Translations under genes and position numbers: made by a program
Notes under the pieces: generated by a model
Databases searched by the model: none
The model's input: only the letters and a program-made list of their open reading frames with translations
Told to the model about the DNA's origin: nothing
Shown: piece by piece, positions 6,860-8,873 of the stretch
Numbering within the stretch: position 1 is the first letter of the stretch
How the letters are laid out: every line of letters begins with the position of its first letter
Source of the DNA: JBJXGF01 sp046153015
Lineage (GTDB): Bacteria; Actinomycetota; Acidimicrobiia; Acidimicrobiales; CAIXPF01
Length of the DNA stretch: 8,873 nt
Assembly (NCBI GenBank): GCA_046153015.1
Contig: JBJXGF010000413.1
Coordinates: 1 to 8,873, forward strand
Direction of reading: 5' to 3'

Positions 6860-7407
6860 GAGACAGCGGCGGCAGCGCTCGGCGCTGTAGTGATCGGCAC
6901 GGTGTTGATCGGCGCGGTAGTGATCGGCGCGGTGTTCTCCGGCGAGGTGTCGATCGGGGTCTGGCGGGCCAGCGCCTTGCGGAAGTGCTCGATCGTGGCC
7001 ACGGTGACCACCTGGAGATCCTCGTCGAGGACCTCCCAGATGACCCCGTCGACCGCCCGCATGGAGAGCAGGATCACCGTCCCCTCCGGGCCGCCGGCTT
7101 CGTAGTGCAGGTTGTCGCCCTCGTTCGAGGCGAACACGCCCGGGGGGCGCACCTGGTCGAGCACCCAACGGCCATCGACCAGCGCGTAGGTGCGGTGCTC
7201 GCCTTCGATCACCAGCGTGTCGGTGGGGCCGACGTGGCGGTGGTTCGGGCAGCGGGCGCCGGGCGCCAGGCGAAACAGGAGGTCGACCTGCTGGCGGGCG
7301 TCGTTCACCCCGAGCACCCAGAAGAACAGGCCGTCCTCGCCGGGGAAGGGACGCCACGTGAGGTGACGGTCGTCGAGGCAGCGCTGGGGTCGGAGCAGTT
7401 CGGTCAT
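6850..7407 (-). CDS. Small cupin-domain protein with a Thr/Pro-rich C-terminal tail
   Basis: This 185-residue protein has a single cupin (RmlC-like beta-barrel) domain at about residues 15-125. The metal-site signature is visible as NHRH at 55-58 (His56, His58) with a later His101 in NLHYE. The Glu usual in cupin motif 1 is not at the expected spacing. PPGVFASNEGD at 88-98 resembles motif 2. It looks like ChrR/dioxygenase-type cupins, but substrate and reaction cannot be told. Residues 152-177 form a repetitive tail (TAPITTAPINT) with no match to the fold. The start is ATG 7407, not the longer GTG 7431, because TAAGCT lies exactly 7 bases upstream of the ATG and residues 1-8 of the longer form overlap it. 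It lies 57 bases after znuA on the same strand; a functional link is unproven. Confidence 0.85.
   Translation of the reverse strand: MTELLRPQRCLDDRHLTWRPFPGEDGLFFWVLGVNDARQQVDLLFRLAPGARCPNHRHVGPTDTLVIEGEHRTYALVDGRWVLDQVRPPGVFASNEGDNLHYEAGGPEGTVILLSMRAVDGVIWEVLDEDLQVVTVATIEHFRKALARQTPIDTSPENTAPITTAPINTVPITTAPSAAAAVSAS
6887..6961 (-). repeat. Degenerate 15-bp tandem repeat, five copies, in the cupin gene tail
   Basis: On the plus strand, five consecutive 15-base units start at 6887, 6902, 6917, 6932 and 6947. The first three are nearly identical (GTAGTGATCGGCACG, GTGTTGATCGGCGCG, GTAGTGATCGGCGCG) and the last two are diverged. They are in frame and encode the Thr-Ala-Pro-Ile-Thr/Asn type pentapeptides of the C-terminal tail. 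Confidence 0.85.
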
Positions 7408-7414
7408 CGCGCTC

Positions 7415-7420
7415 AGCTTA
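7415..7420 (-). promoter_or_regulatory. Candidate -10 hexamer TAAGCT of a leaderless cupin mRNA
   Basis: The minus strand reads TAAGCT, then GAGCGCG (7 bases), then ATG at 7407. This is the spacing expected when transcription starts on the A of the ATG. No Shine-Dalgarno is present. It lies in the 57-base gap after znuA, so the cupin gene can have its own promoter. Confidence 0.45.
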
Positions 7421-7464
7421 CGTGGCCCCACCGCGGGCCGATCGCGCTGGAGCGCCGTGCCCGG

Positions 7465-8403
7465 TCACCGGCAGCCGAGCGCCTGGCGCAGCGCGGCGAG
7501 GTTCTCCTCCATCAACGAGCTGTAGGTGGCGCCGGCGGCTCGCGCCGCCTTGTCGATCGTCTCCACCGGATCGAGCACCGCCGTCGCGGCGCCCACCTCC
7601 CGGGCGATGGTCTCGGCCAGGCCCTTCGGCGCCTGCTCGCTGAAGAAGATGGTGTCGACGCCCTTGGCCCTGGCCGCCTCCGCCGTGCGCTGGAGGGTCT
7701 GCGGGTCGGGCTCGTCGTGGGGCGAGAGGCCGGCCACGGCGATCTGCTCCAGGCCGTACGCCTTGCCCAGGTAGGCGAAAGCGCGATGGCTGGTGACGAT
7801 CGAGCGGCTCGCGCACGTTGCCAGACCCTCCTCGAAGCGCCGGTCGAGCGCCGCCATCCGCTCGGTGTAGGCCTGCGCCCGCGCCCCGGCGCCGGGTGCG
7901 ATCGGCTCGAGGGCCTCGCCCACCACGCTCGCCCAGCGGGCCATGTTCGACGGGTCCAGCCACACGTGCGGGTCGGCCTCGCGGTGCTCGTCGGCTGCGT
8001 GCTCGTCGGCTGCGTGCTCGTCGCCCGGGTGCTCGTCGGCCGGCAGCAGCGGCACGGCCTCCAGGAGATCGTGGGCGGAGCCGGCGGGCAGGCCGGCGGC
8101 GGCCTTCTCCACGCTCGGCTGGAAGCCCCCGCCCAGGTAGAACAGGTGAGCCGCCTTGGAGAGCGAGGTGGCCGCCCGGCCCGAGATCTCGAGCTCGTGG
8201 GGCTCGGCGCCAGGCGGGGTGAGGGCCAGCACCGTGGTCGAGTCCCCGCCCACCTCCCGCACGACCTCCTCGATGGGATAGAAGGCGGCGGCGACGACAG
8301 GGCGCTCGCCTGCTCCTGAATCGACCCCGCTCGAGCCGCAGGCGGCGACGACGACGACAGCCGCGGCAGCCGCACCAGGAATCCACCAGCGACAGCTCCG
8401 CAT
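7465..8403 (-). CDS. znuA: Zinc-type ABC transporter substrate-binding lipoprotein (ZnuA/cluster A-I family)
   Basis: This is a 312-residue secreted, lipid-anchored metal-binding protein that would deliver Zn2+ (less likely Mn2+) to an ABC importer. A lipoprotein signal (residues 1-22) ends in VVVAAC, with Cys22 as the lipidated residue. Two lobes follow, with the family's metal ligands recognisable as His69 (AEPHE), His146 (DPHVW), His206 (SHRAF) and probably Asp278 (LDPVE). Between the first two ligands is a charged His-rich loop at about 122-140 made of repeated DEH triplets, which is typical of zinc-specific members. The ATG at 8403 starts the signal peptide and lies 7 bases after a TAGCGT hexamer. 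The frame stays open further upstream, but there it overlaps another gene. No permease or ATPase gene is adjacent. Manganese or other metals remain possible. Confidence 0.93.
   Translation of the reverse strand: MRSCRWWIPGAAAAAVVVVAACGSSGVDSGAGERPVVAAAFYPIEEVVREVGGDSTTVLALTPPGAEPHELEISGRAATSLSKAAHLFYLGGGFQPSVEKAAAGLPAGSAHDLLEAVPLLPADEHPGDEHAADEHAADEHREADPHVWLDPSNMARWASVVGEALEPIAPGAGARAQAYTERMAALDRRFEEGLATCASRSIVTSHRAFAYLGKAYGLEQIAVAGLSPHDEPDPQTLQRTAEAARAKGVDTIFFSEQAPKGLAETIAREVGAATAVLDPVETIDKAARAAGATYSSLMEENLAALRQALGCR
7984..8043 (-). repeat. 15-bp tandem repeat, four copies, encoding the His-rich loop of znuA
   Basis: On the plus strand the unit GTGCTCGTCGGCTGC starts at 7984 and 7999, with variants at 8014 and 8029. 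It is in frame with znuA and encodes Asp-Glu-His followed by two small residues. The first two copies are identical. Copy number would set how many histidines the loop carries. Confidence 0.88.
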
Positions 8404-8410
8404 GGCGGCC

Positions 8411-8416
8411 ACGCTA
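8411..8416 (-). promoter_or_regulatory. Candidate -10 hexamer TAGCGT of a leaderless znuA mRNA
   Basis: The minus strand reads TAGCGT, then GGCCGCC (7 bases), then the znuA ATG at 8403. This is leaderless spacing and there is no Shine-Dalgarno. The expected -35 position (about 8434-8439) falls inside the 16-bp palindrome and reads TCAGGA. Confidence 0.45.
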
Positions 8417-8432
8417 GCCCAACCGAGAATGG

Positions 8433-8448
8433 TTCCTGATATCAGGAA
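8433..8448. promoter_or_regulatory. 16-bp perfect palindrome upstream of znuA, possible operator
   Basis: TTCCTGATATCAGGAA is identical to its reverse complement. It covers the expected -35 region of znuA and also contains the stop codon (TGA, 8444-8442) of the upstream gene. Its place fits a repressor site, for example for a metal-responsive regulator. It does not look like the actinobacterial Zur box as I remember it. A terminator for the upstream gene is less likely, as no T-tract follows. Confidence 0.5.
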
Positions 8449-8873
8449 AGAGGGAGGCGGCTGCGCTCCACCCGGTAAGCCCGCACCGGCGTGTCTGCGG
8501 GCAGCTCCAGCGGGGTGAGCCAGGCCGGCGGGTCGTTGCGCTCGAGCCGGGCGACGAGCCCGTCGGGCGCGGCGGCGGTCATGTTGTGCGACTCGGGCGA
8601 GCCCGGGCAGACGAGCACGGTGTCGATCTCCCGCCGGGCCAGCAGCGCCGCGGCCTCGGCCTCGGGGGCGGTTTGGATCGTGACCTGGTCGAGAATCCCC
8701 GGATGGCGCAGCGGGTACGGCGCGGCCAGCACCTGGTGGGGGGTGAACACGAGGAGCGGGCTCCCCAAGTCGATCGGCGCCAGCACCCGGCCGAGGGGCG
8801 CCGCCGCCAGCGGCGCCAGCTCGGCCGGCGCGCTGCACGTGGGCGCGGGCGGCCCGCTGGGGCGGTCCTGGCC
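8442..8873 (-). CDS. C-terminal part of an unrecognised protein, probably the soluble domain of a membrane protein (partial)
   Basis: The last 143 residues of a gene entering from the right edge are visible; the start is outside the window. The fragment has an Ala/Pro-rich segment with one Cys, then VLAPIDLGSPLLVFTPHQVL and AAPYPLRHPGIL, a Glu/Ala helix, IDTVLVCPGSPESHN, and a final region PPAWLTPLELP with VRAYRVERS. From memory this resembles the soluble C-terminal domain of large GT-C-like or other polytopic membrane proteins of unknown function, often seen in Alphaproteobacteria. I cannot confirm the fold, and no membrane segment is in view. It reads through cleanly to TGA, which lies inside the palindrome before znuA. 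An internal GTG at 8786 could be mistaken for a start, but the coding pattern continues upstream of it. Confidence 0.7.
   Translation of the reverse strand, partial: GQDRPSGPPAPTCSAPAELAPLAAAPLGRVLAPIDLGSPLLVFTPHQVLAAPYPLRHPGILDQVTIQTAPEAEAAALLARREIDTVLVCPGSPESHNMTAAAPDGLVARLERNDPPAWLTPLELPADTPVRAYRVERSRLPLS

Noticed and set aside
7408..7431. Longer start (GTG 7431) for the cupin gene
   Set aside because: It would cover the candidate -10 hexamer and adds eight residues with no conserved look. ATG 7407 fits better.
8404..8838. Upstream extension of the znuA frame
   Set aside because: It stays open but is Arg/Gly/Pro-rich and overlaps the better-coded upstream gene. The lipoprotein signal peptide begins at ATG 8403.

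Overview
The window is a high-GC chromosomal segment of an actinobacterium. By eye its base use and protein sequences resemble the Acidimicrobiia or a related deep lineage more than mycobacteria or streptomycetes, but no search could be run, so the placement is an inference. Nearly all coding is on the minus strand. The only plus-strand gene I can support is a tRNA-Leu.

From 6665 down to 1 lies the conserved actinobacterial cell-growth signalling cluster in its usual order: fhaA, fhaB, pstP, rodA, pbpA and a PknB-type Ser/Thr kinase that runs off the left edge. In mycobacteria the kinase phosphorylates cell-wall and FHA proteins, PstP reverses this, FhaA and FhaB read phosphothreonines, and RodA with PbpA form the glycan polymerase/transpeptidase pair. 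pstP and rodA each follow the preceding gene by 13 bases, and rodA and pbpA overlap (TGA/TTG), so fhaB-pstP-rodA-pbpA look like one transcript. fhaA, fhaB and the kinase are each preceded by a larger gap carrying a TANNNT hexamer close to the start codon.

Upstream of fhaA, divergent from it, is tRNA-Leu(CAG) at 6743-6827. An 18-bp perfect palindrome fills the spacer of its probable promoter. To the right, all on the minus strand, are a small cupin protein with a Thr/Pro repeat tail, a lipoprotein of the ZnuA zinc-binding family with a His-rich loop, and the C-terminal end of an unrecognised, possibly membrane-anchored protein running off the right edge. A 16-bp perfect palindrome lies across the end of that last gene, just upstream of znuA.

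No stretch over 300 bases lacks a gene. I see no mobile element, CRISPR array, phage gene or defence system, and no convincing new multi-gene system. The most interesting signals are small: (i) a contrast between operon-internal starts with Shine-Dalgarno-like sequences and other starts with a -10 hexamer placed as for leaderless transcripts; (ii) three unrelated genes each with an in-frame 15-bp tandem repeat; (iii) the two perfect palindromes beside promoters; and (iv) a zinc-binding lipoprotein with no permease or ATPase gene next to it.
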